Source: Ophiura sarsii (lineage: Eukaryota > Echinodermata > Ophiuroidea > Amphilepidida > Ophiuridae). Taken from it: a stretch of 64,000 bases of DNA. The position numbers were made by a program, and so were the translations under genes. Shown in pieces: positions 22,909-33,593 of the stretch (positions within the stretch are counted from its first letter, which is position 1; every line of letters begins with the position of its first letter). The stretch spans positions 42,815,893 through 42,879,892 of the forward strand of contig CM069447.1 in the NCBI GenBank assembly GCA_035610835.1, given 5' to 3'. The notes beneath the pieces are model-generated. The model was not told where the DNA came from. It saw nothing but the letters and a program-made list of their open reading frames with translations, and did not search any database.

Positions 22909-23030
22909 CTTAGCATTCCTTTAATATAGTTGATTTGATAAGTAGCTTTGACTCCTTCACAATAACCTTGGTTGAAACCAGCTTGTAAACTTGAATCTTG
23001 ACCTGCTTCAAATCCTCTGCGAAAACCATC
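22909..23030 (-). CDS. YAE1: YAE1 exon 2 (deca-GX3 motif)
   Basis: The acceptor TTACTAG| at 23031 and the donor AG|GTACGT at 22908 bound 40 codons plus two bases. The peptide DGFRRGFEAGQDSSLQAGFN-QGYCEGVKATYQ is the conserved Yae1 domain: glycines every fourth residue (deca-GX3) forming the Lto1-binding helices. This exon is what identifies the gene. A Charlie-like MITE (22692-22854) sits 54 bp downstream of it in intron 2. Confidence 0.93.
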
Positions 23031-23070
23031 CTAGTAAGATAGAAATACATAATTATCAGTTGGAAAATAA

Positions 23071-23278
23071 CCTCCTGGGGTCTACCTGTCTATCTTACAG
23101 TGGTTCTAATTGGTTTATTACAAGATGTACTCATATGAATAGCCAATTCAAATGCAGCTTGTAAAAAGTTTCACTCCCATCTTTATCAGGGATACAATTA
23201 TTCTAACAATGTCTCTCATTGGTTCAATAAATGATGTATCCATCTTTTTAACTAATCGGCCGCTAGTTCTCAGGGGGT
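23071..23278. mobile_element. piggyBac-type MITE family B, copy 3
   Basis: Begins 40 bp upstream of the YAE1 exon 2 acceptor, in intron 1. The ends have decayed (CCTCCTGGGG and GTTCTCAGGGGG), but the body matches copy 1 closely (TTACAAGATGTACTCATATG). Confidence 0.75.
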
Positions 23279-23587
23279 TTAATAATCTTCTCAAAGAATA
23301 CTAATCTCTAGTGGTTGCACTGGCCCCAAATCCAAAATCTGATGCGAATTGTTATTGTGACATTCCACACTAATTAAAAATGCAACGCAAGCCTTTGCGC
23401 ATAAAACTGCGCTGCGTTGTGATTGGGTGGGGTCTGTCAGTGCAACAGATGCGCGCCATCAAAAAGAGACACATCGGGCGCGCGTATGTGCGTTAAAACG
23501 TTGCATGAAAATGTTAGAATGAGACGCGCCGTACACCTTGACGACAAAAAAAACCCAAATACCCTCAGATCACACGGCGACCACGGT

Positions 23588-23887
23588 CAGGGCTGGAAAA
23601 ATGCAAAGTTACCCTGCAAGGGAAATTCAACGAAGTTGGATTTCCACTGCTTTAGCGGCGGATGGGGTGTCTGAGGGGGACTGCCCCCCTCAGACATGAG
23701 GGCCATCATTTCATGTAATATTGGCTGTATAGTGCCTATTACTCTATAAAAAAAATCTTAAAAAAATCTAAAAGAAATCTACAAAATAAAATAAAAAAAA
23801 AAAATTGGGGGGGGGGGGGATTTTTCCGCGAGATGGCAACATTTCCTGGCAAGGAGCTTGTCGTTTTGCACTCTTCTCCCCGCCCTG
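23588..23887. mobile_element. hAT-type MITE (CAGGGC ends), 300 bp
   Basis: Left CAGGGCTGGAAAAATGCAAA, right TTTTGCACTCTTC...GCCCTG; exact 8-bp TSD ACCACGGT (23580-23587 and 23888-23895). It lies in YAE1 intron 1. Confidence 0.85.
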
Positions 23888-24204
23888 ACCACGGTCAAAG
23901 TCTGTTATTGCTCCGACTGTGGTTCTTCTGCACTCCTGTGAAGTGATACCAATGCACGGTCTTAGTTCAATTGTATATGGTGATGTAATATATAACTGTG
24001 TCACCAATCATAAAGTCTTTATGTAAAAGTCATTTATAAATTTAAATATGTACTGGCAGTGGCATAGCTAGAGGGGGTCAAGCCCCCCCACCCCATATTG
24101 ATATTTGTTGTTTGAGAATGAGCCGTTGATTGAGTTCAAACCGTTGACTGGCGAACAAGAGACAGACCGGTGATAATTGGTAGTCGATGCGACCAAAAAT
24201 ATAG

Positions 24205-24420
24205 CTTAACCCCCTGAGAACTATATCTGCCAATTGGTTGAAATTCAGGATGTGTCAAATATTGTGCCAATCAGAGACATTGTTAGATAATTGCACAATT
24301 TTCAAAAAGATTAGCATAAAATATTGCAAAATTGCGATTGGTTATCTAGATGGTTCAATTATTAGACCTCCTGCTACACCTAAAGCTCAAGAACTTCTGG
24401 GGCAAACCCCCACCGGCTGC
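24205..24420. mobile_element. Diverged family B relative
   Basis: TTAACCCCCTGAGAACTATA and the repeated CCAATTGGTT/CCAATCAGAGACATTGTTAG phrases follow the family B order, but the right end is lost. Confidence 0.45.
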
Positions 24421-24593
24421 CTTAGGCGTGCCCTTGGACCCTACCTGTTTTTCACTCCACACACTCGTTCCATCCGCTTGCAATATGGTCACTAACTTTT
24501 GTCGGTTCATAACAAAATATGCCCCAATCCCCAATATCAAGCTATAGTTCAATCAAAGTGTTCCAATAATGGGAACCGCTATGGCTATCCTAC

Positions 24594-24686
24594 CTTGATA
24601 CGTGACTGACGTATGCGATCCCACTCAGATATTGCTATGTCCGCATCAGAGTCATCCAAGAATACATCGTCCAAATCGTCTGCCAT
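24594..24686 (-). CDS. YAE1: YAE1 exon 1 (start codon)
   Basis: ATG at 24686-24684 opens 31 codons (MADDLDDVFLDDSDADIAIS, then EWDRIRQSRIK) ending in phase 0 at the donor AAG|GTAGGA. The acidic start followed by a W-containing segment before the deca-GX3 helix matches the family layout. The upstream 24687-24811 holds the presumed start site, followed by a palindromic MITE at 24812-24942. NOM1 starts in the opposite direction 5 kb away. Confidence 0.88.
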
Positions 24687-24811
24687 CACTTTAGTATAGT
24701 CTGATGTGGACAACTTACATAAAGTATGGTGCTAGGTTTATTATTTCTAAAGTATTGAGACAGTTATCTGTTTCACCTGAAAGATAGAAAGAGAAACAAA
24801 TCCATACAGTA

Positions 24812-24942
24812 AAGGTGCGTTCATACTCACGTCGTTGCGCATCGGCCGACGTCGACGGATATCGGTGCGCGAGTTGAAGCAATGTCAACTTTTGTCCGTC
24901 GACGTTGACCGATACGCAACGATGCGAGTATGAACGCACCTT
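24812..24942. mobile_element. 131-bp palindromic MITE upstream of YAE1
   Basis: AAGGTGCGTTCATACTC and GAGTATGAACGCACCTT are inverted copies, with a CpG-rich inside (CGTCGACG). It lies about 125 bp upstream of the YAE1 start codon and so may sit in the promoter or 5'UTR. Confidence 0.75.
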
Positions 24943-25270
24943 AAGGCGACAACAAAACCTAACCCTGTTCTACAGGCCCAAATTTTGAATTTTCCTCTAT
25001 ATGAAGATAAGGCTGTGACCTATACCTGCCCGTACCCGCCTGCTATTCCGGGTACCAAATTAGGTACCTGGGTACCAAATTAGGTACCCGAATACCCAAA
25101 ATGTAAAAAAAAAAAAAAAATTTTTTTTTATTTTTTAGTACAAATTTGTCCCCCCAAATGACCTCATTATGTGTCATTTTGGAGACAAATTTGTCAAGTC
25201 GGGTACCCGGGTACGAAACTACTTGTGCATTCACAGCCTTATATGAAGAGCTGTTTTGCAAAAGGGCTTA

Positions 25271-25606
25271 CCGTATTATCCCTATTAAGCGTCCATGCCC
25301 TTAAAAGCGCCCACCCCTCTTTTTCCCAATGACTACCAAAAAGTAACACCTAATAAGCGCCCATCTTTTTAGCCACTGCAGCTCAAAATAAAGCATGAAA
25401 GTAGTGTTCGAAAGTCCCGGCATCAACAACATGTTGGCGATCCATGTATCAGCGGGCTGTGCACATTTTCCACCAAAAATGTGCATCAAAATTCGGAAAC
25501 AATTTGACAGTTTCCACGATAAACGATTTAAAAAAAAGTAACTTAATAAGCGCCCACCCAAAATGACTTTGCTAAGAGCCCTGGGCGCTTAATAGGGATA
25601 ATACGG
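25271..25606. mobile_element. TA-flanked element with CCGTATTATCCCTATTAAGC ends, copy 1
   Basis: The inverted ends lie between TA at 25269-25270 and 25607-25608. The body repeats the phrase AAGCGCCCA. A larger relative is at 53230-53773. Confidence 0.8.
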
Positions 25607-26349
25607 TACATCCACTTCTGCATATGTTACTCATTTTGCATTATTGAATGGATGGCTATTCATTATGTGGAATGTGGCTTGTATTGTTAGTGCCTTATTT
25701 GGCGTGAATGGATGCACTAATCCAAGTCATAGAAACAGTAATGAACACAGCCATACAAATTCACTAATGCAAAAAAATGAGTAACACATGTCACGTGGGG
25801 GTGGTCTGTAGGCCCTTTTGCAAAAAAGCTCTTCATATGTTGGTATGTGATGCTCCCCCCCCCCCCCCCCCATCTCAACACAAAAGTTGGTAACCTTGAT
25901 TGTTCTAAATATTGCTGAAAAGGGGTATACCGTATATTTTCGAGTGTCAGTGCGGACCTCAAAATCATGAAAATAGTGGGTATTTTATGAATCATGTCTC
26001 CTCGAAATTCGGAAAGAGGGGTATTCCCGGGGGTATTACTCATGGAGTTTGTACATTAACTAGAACCCTTTAAAACAATTAATGAGACTATCAATTATCA
26101 ACTGTACATTAAATGTGGCGGAACTACGTATGCAACATACATCCTAGACTAGATACAAATCTTGCTTAAAAAGAGTGTTATAACGTTTTGTTCTGTCGAG
26201 GACTTATTTTACAGTCTAGCAATAGCATCGTTTCCATGAATGTATGTTGGATTCAAAAGTCGCCCCTTAAATTCATCTCAATGCCTAAAGCCCAGGATTG
26301 CATGTTTTGATTTGAAGCTTAATGAAAACAAAACAACTTGGACGATATT

Positions 26350-26460
26350 TTGCTAGACGTCCCTTACGGAATAAACTGTGTACTACTACTACAGTACAAC
26401 ACAGTACGGTAATTATTGTGAGCATGCGGATGCGCACATCCGTTACGGGACGTCTAGCAA
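26350..26460. repeat. Inverted repeat (TTGCTAGACGTCCC arms)
   Basis: TTGCTAGACGTCCCTTACGG and its near-complement enclose about 70 bp. A small foldback with no coding signal. Confidence 0.6.
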
Positions 26461-26469
26461 GACATTGCC

Positions 26470-28340
26470 AACAACTTACATTTATAGGTACAAACTCTAG
26501 CACTAGCACCCGGCACTAGCAATGAACAGGTTTGTGTGTGTTGCGAAGGGGGCACTGGTTGCGAATACTTGTTGTGCTATCTGATCACACAGAGACTGAC
26601 TGAGAGCTAGGATTCAGAGCTACCAACCATCTGATATTCGTCTCTCAGATGCTAAATACTGAAAACAGTGAGCAATCATACACAATTAATTAAAACCCGA
26701 TGCAATACAGATACAGTTATACTTCAACTTCAAGTAAATATAATGAAAATGTCACCAGGAATTGTCTCAGATGAGATGAGTTCAATTCGCAACAGCTGCT
26801 GTGTGTGTGAGTGTTGAGCAATGTTTTCATTTAGGCACGGTCTGTGTTGCCAACTAAAATGCGCCCAATTCTAGTGAGCATTTTTTAAGTCTATCCCTGT
26901 CAAGTGAAAGGTGACGCGTTATTCCAGCCCAATTAGGCGTATAAATCTAATAAATTACGGGAATTTCCCAACAGAGGGCAGTTTTCAAAATGGTGGATTT
27001 CATTTCGGGCTAAAATTACACACGTGAGTAAAATAAACACGTTTATATGAACCTTTTAAAGACATTTTGGACATCGTTCTTCGTAAATCGAATTTATTAT
27101 ACAATGTGTGTTTAGATCCACAGGTTTGGTTGTTAAAATGTGACATAAATTGCGTTTTAATATGTACTTTGCTTGAATAGTTCTATATGATGTTCAAAAT
27201 TCGGCAACCTTTTCCTCCTTTAACGTGTATGGATCGAAGGGTTACTTCTTAACTTAATGTCTGCTGCTTCTAATATTTAATAATCATTCTAGACGTTGCC
27301 AATGTGTACAGCTGAAGCCCCACTTTGACTTTGTCCCCACGCAAAAAACAATCGAAAATGTTGACATTTTAATTTATTATTTAAATATTTAATTTATTAA
27401 ATAAATGTCTAAATTACTTTAATTAAAATGTCTAATTCCGAACAAATCATTAAGCTATTTTCATGCAATTTTAACAGTAAATGCCAAAATGTCCGTGCGT
27501 TTTGTGTTCATCCCCCACTAAAATTGTTAATGAATAATGAATAGGTAAAAATTAAAATGACAAACATAATATTTTTCTTTCGAAACCTATATACGGTCGA
27601 TGATGGTCGATTTGTTTTTATTGTGGTGACCGCTTCCAAAGGGATAACATATTTCAAGCTGTTGTATTACGTATTTGGTTGTCGTGATTGTAAAGCTACA
27701 TACATGATCAGCCCTATTCATAAAGCCACACTATCATGAATAGCATTTGATTATGGAGCGCAAATAATAACATCTATAAAAGTACCGCTGTTTCATCATT
27801 GGTCAAAATGGGTTCCTCTGACGCACAATGGACGAGGTCCAAAATCAAGACCGATACGCCAGAGTTTATGAATCTACTATAGCCTATGGTTATGACAGAC
27901 TCCTTCGTAAAGAGTAGGGGATCATCCCGGTCTGTGTCTATACGCTCATGTTTGTATTCCTAGGTTCCAGGGATACCTTGTCTAGTTGCTGAAAGGCGTT
28001 GACGAGTAGTTGTATAGATGTAGATGTAGATGTTATTTCCACAGGTAGATTAAGCTTTCTTGCTTTACTTTATAAAGATGTTTCAAATCAATTATATGTG
28101 TGTTTAATTCCTGAAAAACATGTTTTAAAACTGCATCATTATGTACGGTACTGTAAAACACTTAAAATGTGTAGGTAGGCCTACTTTATTTCGCAAATTG
28201 CTGAAAGCCAACATTTTCGTGAGGATTTAATTTGTGATTGTAAAATAAATATGTCTCAGATTTTAAGCTTTTATCACAATTTATTTCATAGGGATATAAT
28301 TTTGCCAATTTGAGGTCCTCTCAAAATTCTTGAAATTAAT
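26470..28340. other. Intergenic DNA between YAE1 and NOM1, no supported gene
   Basis: AT-rich, with short frames only. 27360-27440 is a near-palindromic AATTTATTTAAA stretch. No inverted-repeat element with clear ends was seen here. Confidence 0.4.
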
Positions 28341-29255
28341 TAGGCCAAGTTACAAAAATAACATGTTACTCATCCCCGCCCACTCCGATTTTGGATGCCG
28401 CACCAATTTTTTTGTTATTTGTTATTTAAAATTAAAAATTAAATTAAAAATTAAAAAAATCGTTGCCCTAACTCTCCCACCTACATGTATATTATCAAGT
28501 GTATCCTTCATTTTTATTGACCAATGTCATCATCTTTCTTGCATGAATTTTGATTTAGAGGACTTACATGCAATCAAATCAGGTGATACATGCTCCTCAT
28601 TTTGTGTGACTAATTATGTTAAGATTTAATTAGTCACACAAAATGAGGAGCATGTATCACCTGATTTGATTGCATAAGAATGAAAAACTTTTATTGATAT
28701 TGCTGGAATGTCAGCTTTGGATAAAATATTGATATTCCCTCATGAAGTGGGGGCTGATCAGGGATCATTGCAGAAAATTGCAGCCTGCCATAATTGTTAT
28801 ATTTTCGAATTAAGTGAGTTTTTTTTGGATTGCATTAAAACATAAGAATATACTTAAACATAGTGTTGCTTATTTGCATGCGTATTTGCATGCGACATCA
28901 ATTTTATAGTTGGTGCAATTTTAATTTAAAAACAATCCTAAATTGATCACACAATATTCATTTGTCATTCAAGCTGCAAATTATTGTTTGTGATATTAGC
29001 AACTTTCTTGACAACAGACAAGTGGACAGTACATGTATGATATATTAATCATTTGATTGATCTACATTGAACCTTAATAAACTTAAACGGCACCATAAAG
29101 CCATCTCTAAATATGTTATGGCGGCCATCTTAGACATGGCGCCAATCTTGGAAAAAATGACAAAAAAATGGAAAATAACAAATAATAAGGGCCTCCCTCA
29201 CCAACTTTTTTGAAGCGTTCGGATGAGTAACATGTTATTTTTGTTACTTGGCCTT
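28341..29255. mobile_element. Inverted-repeat element upstream of NOM1, with an internal hairpin
   Basis: The ends AGGCCAAGTTACAAAAATAA and TTATTTTTGTTACTTGGCCT are inverted copies over about 35 bp. A separate perfect ~55-bp-arm hairpin (28557-28671, centre GTTAAGATTTAAT) lies inside. Non-coding. Confidence 0.7.
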
Positions 29256-29288
29256 ACTTTGCGAAATTAAGTTGTTTTACAGTTTCTT

Positions 29289-29587
29289 ATTCATTCACAC
29301 TCACAGGAATTGTTTTGTAGCAGATATTCTCCTGGCCACAGTCCAACATACGCGGCCGCATTTCAATCAGCTGCGTGCGCATTCTTGAAAACTCTTGGAT
29401 ACCGATAACCAATCAGAGTCGTGAGGTCGAGCTTACGTATTGCGCCCCACGGATGTCCGTTGTGGATGTGATTGTGATGGCGTACTTTACAGGAGGTCAA
29501 CCTCATGTGACGTGGGTCCATTGTGATAAAATTAGTCTCTGTGACAGACAGTCCTATAAAATGGTGCCTCCTACACAACCTGTATAA
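29289..29587 (+). repeat. Partial duplicate of the NOM1 5' end with an 8-codon decoy ORF
   Basis: The phrases TTTATTC..CACACT.ACAGG and GTCTCTGTGACAG, then CCTCCTACACAACC occur twice: here and at 29610-29709, where the second copy leads into NOM1. In this copy ATG at 29561 gives MVPPTQPV and stops at 29587, while the functional copy gives MAPPTQPIRKRANK. About 190 bp of unrelated sequence separates the two shared blocks here. If transcription starts upstream, this is an upstream ORF of NOM1. Confidence 0.6.
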
Positions 29588-29684
29588 TTAAATGGTTTTA
29601 CATTATTGTTTAATTTATTCACACTTACAGGTTTGTTTTGTGGTAGAATTGTGATAAGATCAGTCTCTGTGACAGTCCTTCAAA

Positions 29685-29921
29685 ATGGCGCCTCCTACAC
29701 AACCAATCAGGAAGCGAGCCAACAAAAGGTCTGTGGATCAGATGCTCAAACAGTTATCTGATGAGCCAATCAAAGGAAAGGAAAGCACCAAGGACCCACG
29801 CTTCAACGTCAAACGAAATGCATCAATGTCTGCACTCAAGGGGAAGAATCGTAAGCAGATACGCAAGGAGACGAGATTGCTTAAGAAAGCTAGGGTAAAT
29901 GCTTTCAATAAGAACCTGAAC
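29685..29921 (+). CDS. NOM1: NOM1 exon 1 (start codon)
   Basis: ATG at 29685 (context CAAAATGGC) opens 79 codons to the donor AAC|GTGAGT, phase 0. The basic start MAPPTQPIRKRANKRSVDQM and the later GKNRKQIRKETRLLKKARVN are the lysine/arginine-rich head of NOM1 (yeast Sgd1), which acts in the nucleolus in 18S rRNA maturation. The family binds an eIF4A-type helicase through MIF4G, and human NOM1 also brings PP1 to the nucleolus. Exons 1-9 in this window keep phase at every junction (1628 coding bases). Confidence 0.9.
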
Positions 29922-29958
29922 GTGAGTAAGAATATGTTTGTTGCACTTGCAGCTCAAG

Positions 29959-30140
29959 CAAGGCTCAAGATAAGCGGGCGCTCGGCGATTTTTACCCCTG
30001 GATACTCCTGCTATAGCATCCGGTAATGCTGAAAAATAAACAACCGAGCGCTGATAATTTGTACATACCAGCGCCCATTGACGATCGGGAAGCTTGTCCA
30101 AGACATTGAATTTTGAATTGCCAATGCTGCCACGCTGGAT
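29959..30140. mobile_element. hAT-type MITE (CAAGGCTCAAGATAA family), 3'-truncated copy
   Basis: Matches the left ~180 bp of 5228-5528 (CAAGGCTCAAGATAAGCGGG on). The right half and right inverted repeat are missing. It lies 38 bp into NOM1 intron 1. Confidence 0.75.
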
Positions 30141-30319
30141 ATTTTGTTTAAAATCGAGTCGAATATTTTATTTGGAAGTCTCCACAACTCATTTTTTTGG
30201 GGGGCGATCTTCTGAATGCACTGCATGAATTTTAAAAATAATATTTTTGTGTGTCATAATTTTCGCGAATAGGGCGAAAATAAAACCACCGCGAAAATTT
30301 CAGCTTTTACAGTAATTGG

Positions 30320-30400
30320 TTCATCTAACTCTGATAGAAAATGTAGTTCATCTAACTCTGATAGAAAATGTAGTTCATCTAACTCTGATAGAAAATGTAG
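30320..30400. repeat. Three perfect 27-bp tandem units
   Basis: The unit starting TTCATCTAACTCTGATAGAA is repeated three times without change; intron 1. Confidence 0.85.
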
Positions 30401-30621
30401 TCTTGAATCTTGAATGTGGAATCCTAGTAAGCACTGCTTGTCCAAGGATAGTTGCAAACATCATTCATGTCAAGCCGATGTGCAGGGTGCAATAAACAAA
30501 GATGTAGATGTGCAAGTAAAAAGTAGCAAGACCAGCTACAGGTGTTGATGGGTTGCAGTGGGCTGTAGAACTCTCACTGCTGGTAGAGCTGCAGTCTGGA
30601 AGCTGGCAACGGTTGTTGCTG

Positions 30622-31300
30622 TTACGGCTTGGACTGGCAGACGGTTCCAGATTGGAATTGTTCTAATGAAAATTTAAAAGTGTTCCGGGACGCTTGGATG
30701 GGATTGTACCTAAGTTGATGGCCAGTTCTGCTGTTTGTTTGATGCTGATTTACACATGATGGGAATTCCATGTTTACAAGGTTGTTTTTGATTTTGTAGA
30801 ACATTGTGCATTGGGTCATAAGTCTCCTGGTGTGTAGCTCGTCAAGTTGAAGTTGTTCACGTAATGGCGTTATGCTTGTGCGTCTTCCATATTCTCCACA
30901 GATGAATCTCACAGCTTGGCGCTGGATGGCCTCAAGGGACTTGATGTTGCTTTGTGTGTGTGGATTCCATGCTGCTGCTGCATATTCCAGTTGTGGGCGT
31001 ACAAGTGCTTGGTAATGCTTTTAGTTTCACTCCTTTGGCACAAGGACCCAAGTTTCTTCTGATAATGCCCAGGGTGCTGGATGCTTTAGCTCTTACTTTG
31101 GAGATATGATCAGTCCACTTGAGGTTGTGTGATATGGTGACGCCTAAGTATTTATGATGGTTGGTCTTCTCTATCGTTTGGTCAGCAACTGTATATGTAT
31201 GGGTCCGAGGTTTTGTTTTACAGGTGATGGTCAGGAGCTGGCATTTGGAGGCGTTGAAGCTCATCTGCCATTTGTCTGCCCAGGCAAATACAGTGTTCAG
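30622..31300 (-). pseudogene. LINE reverse transcriptase 3'-end fragment (NOM1 intron 1)
   Basis: Read on the minus strand: ADKWQMSFNASKCQLLTIT, then HHKYLGVTISHNLKWTDHIS and TLGIIRRNLG, then after a frameshift near 31020 QAVRFICGEYGRRTSITPL and further C-terminal text to about 30630. This is the thumb and C-terminal region of Jockey/CR1-type reverse transcriptases (LNxxKC...YLGVxI...DHI). The catalytic domain is missing. Confidence 0.85.
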
Positions 31301-31656
31301 TAATCTATGGCTATAACATTTATGTGCAAGTGCCTAGACAGGTCATATGTGCACCGATGAGGTGCCATCATGGGAACATGTTCAGACACCACTATAGAGT
31401 GTATGAATGGAGTATATTTAGATGCTTCATACAAAATCTTTCTCCTTGAGTACTATTAGTATAAGCAGTGACAGTTTAGGTATAAGCATGGTATAAGGTC
31501 TCTCTCCTTATATGAATGAGGTATTTGTCGCTAAAATTGACACTTTTTACAGTTTTGTAACTCGCAAATTGGATATTGTTGTAAAACTATTATGCATGAT
31601 GCAAATAATTAATTACGCAATGTCGATAACTACCCATGGGGATTATAATTTCACAG

Positions 31657-31794
31657 CTTGATGAGGTCAAAGTTCAGCTGAAGCCTGCGGAGAGAAAAAT
31701 CACAGAAAAGGATAGAAAAAAGGAGAAAAAGTTGGAGAAGAGAAGAAAGGAACATCAGCGGAAGAAACTCCGACTAAAACAGAAGAGAGCAGAG
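31657..31794 (+). CDS. NOM1: NOM1 exon 2
   Basis: The acceptor TTTCACAG| and donor GAG|GTAAGA bound 46 codons, both edges phase 0. The peptide is a highly charged coiled-coil-prone stretch (KKEKKLEKRRKEHQRKKLRL), as in the basic N-terminal third of NOM1. Confidence 0.88.
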
Positions 31795-33048
31795 GTAAGA
31801 TCGCAACTCTAACTTTCTTTGGACAGTGATTTTCATAAGGCAAAAAAAAAATGTTATGTTGTCCTCGACCGCCCGCTCGTCAGATTTAGGGCTGCTCCAA
31901 TTGTTTTTTTCCCCAGATTTTTTTTTTTCAGATTTTTTTTTCCTCCAGATTTTTTTGTTTTTTGAAATGGCATTGAATATTAAATTAAGTGTTTATAACA
32001 TATATGTGCGACTCTTAGAGTGATTACAACTTCTTGTTGGCTGAACTTTGATCTTCCGCTGGTATAAGAAAAAAAGGGAAAAAAATTAAAAAAAAGAAAT
32101 CCGCCCGCCCGCCCCTCCTCTCTGAAAGCTGTGGAGGACAACATTACTTCTTTTTTTTGTCTAATGGGTGACTCAAGGAAGTCACTTTTTGAATTTTGTG
32201 ATTGTGAGTGCTGTAATTATTGAACTATGACTCAAATGTATATAAAAGTATACATTTTTGGAAATGGATTAGAGAATAAAAATGTTGAATTTTTTGACCG
32301 AAGTTTTTTGAACAAAGCTAACAAAAATAATTTTTGAGTAAAAAATGCCCAAATCGCTTGATTATGATGTAAAGACACTAACTTAGGGACGAATTTCTAA
32401 TTTTTTAACCTTAACTTATATTTTTTGAAAAGTTGACTAAAACGTGAAACAAATTGGAAAAATCACTTTTTTGGCACTTTTTGGTCAAAATTTCAAAAAA
32501 TATAAAATTAGGTTAAAAAATGAGAATTTGATTTCTCTGATTCTTTCCAAAAATGTATACTTTTATATACATTCGATTAATAGTTCAATAATTATAGCAC
32601 TCACAAAATTCAAAAAATCAAATAATCAAAAACTTCCTTGAGTCCCCCTTAAAGACAACCAGAGGCTGAATTGGTACCCTAATGTACTAATTCTTAAAGC
32701 TCTAATGGGGTCATGTAAACTGACGGGCAGCACAAAATGTTATTTTGTCAACTGATTTTTAAAGAAATGCGGGCAATAGATAATAAACTCCTCTATCTAG
32801 TTCTCTCAAAATTGACTGAAAACCATGTAAGCAAAATGTTCTGGAAAATCCCTAATAATATTAATGGGGTCACTTTTTTTACATTTCGCGAAAAATTGCG
32901 AAAATTGGGTCTATAATGAAGTAAAATCCTTAGAAATGGGTAGGGGTTTTGAATCTCCAGCGGCACACCCCGACTAAACCAAATCCGAGTACCACCCCCC
33001 CCCCCCGGGTTATATTGCCTTTAAAAAAATGTTTGTCTTCATTTTTAG
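31795..33048. other. NOM1 intron 2 with an inverted repeat at 32170-32645
   Basis: 32170-32645 is a decayed foldback: ACTCAAGGAAGT..., ATTATTGAACTATGACTC and AATGTATATAAAAGTATACA have complements on the right side. 31905-31960 is T-rich and 32997-33006 is a C run. No gene. Confidence 0.5.
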
Positions 33049-33202
33049 GAAAGGGAAGAGGCCCACAAACAGAGTTTAAATGAAGCCAATGTGGAGGATG
33101 AGAGAACTATCAAGAAGCTGGAGAAAGATCTACACTTCAACAAGAACAGGAAAACTAAGAAGAAGATATTACCATCAATATTCAAAGCAGATGGCCTGGA
33201 TT
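33049..33202 (+). CDS. NOM1: NOM1 exon 3
   Basis: The acceptor ATTTTTAG| and donor GATT|GTATCC bound 51 codons plus one base. The peptide EREEAHKQSLNEANVEDERT, then IKKLEKDLHFNKNRKTKKK ends ADGLD and continues across the intron as YLLDVVD, the conserved GLDYLL segment of NOM1 that precedes the acidic region. A hAT MITE starts 32 bp after the donor. Confidence 0.9.
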
Positions 33203-33234
33203 GTATCCTTATTGATTATTGGTTATTGATTATG

Positions 33235-33546
33235 CAGGGTCGTAGCTACGCCGGACGGGGCCGTCCCGGAAGTTGTGCCCAGCGTCCGGCACTCTTAAAA
33301 AATAAGGGTAAAAAATCCAGCACTAAATTTTTAATTTTTTTTTAACAATTTGTGGAAAAAATCATTAAACTGCCTCATAAAACAAGAAATTATGTGGCAG
33401 GAACCCTCAAAGTGCATAACCCCTTAAAAACATTAAGAAGGCCTCTAGACCCCATTCCATGATCCACTGCACTTCGTTAGCTACACTTACTCCGTTCGCC
33501 GTCAGTAAAATTGTCCGGCACTCAATCTGGTCTAGCTACAACCCTG
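33235..33546. mobile_element. hAT-type MITE (CAGGGTCGTAGCTA ends), 312 bp
   Basis: Ends CAGGGTCGTAGCTA / TAGCTACAACCCTG with an exact 8-bp TSD TGATTATG (33227-33234 and 33547-33554). Related to 15050-15421. Confidence 0.9.
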
Positions 33547-33593
33547 TGATTATGTGTATTGATCATTGACTATTGATAATTGATACTGTAAAA

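Noticed and set aside
29363..29587. 70-codon ORFs upstream of NOM1
   Set aside because: They overlap a duplicated 5' segment; only the 8-codon frame starting at 29561 corresponds to NOM1 codons.
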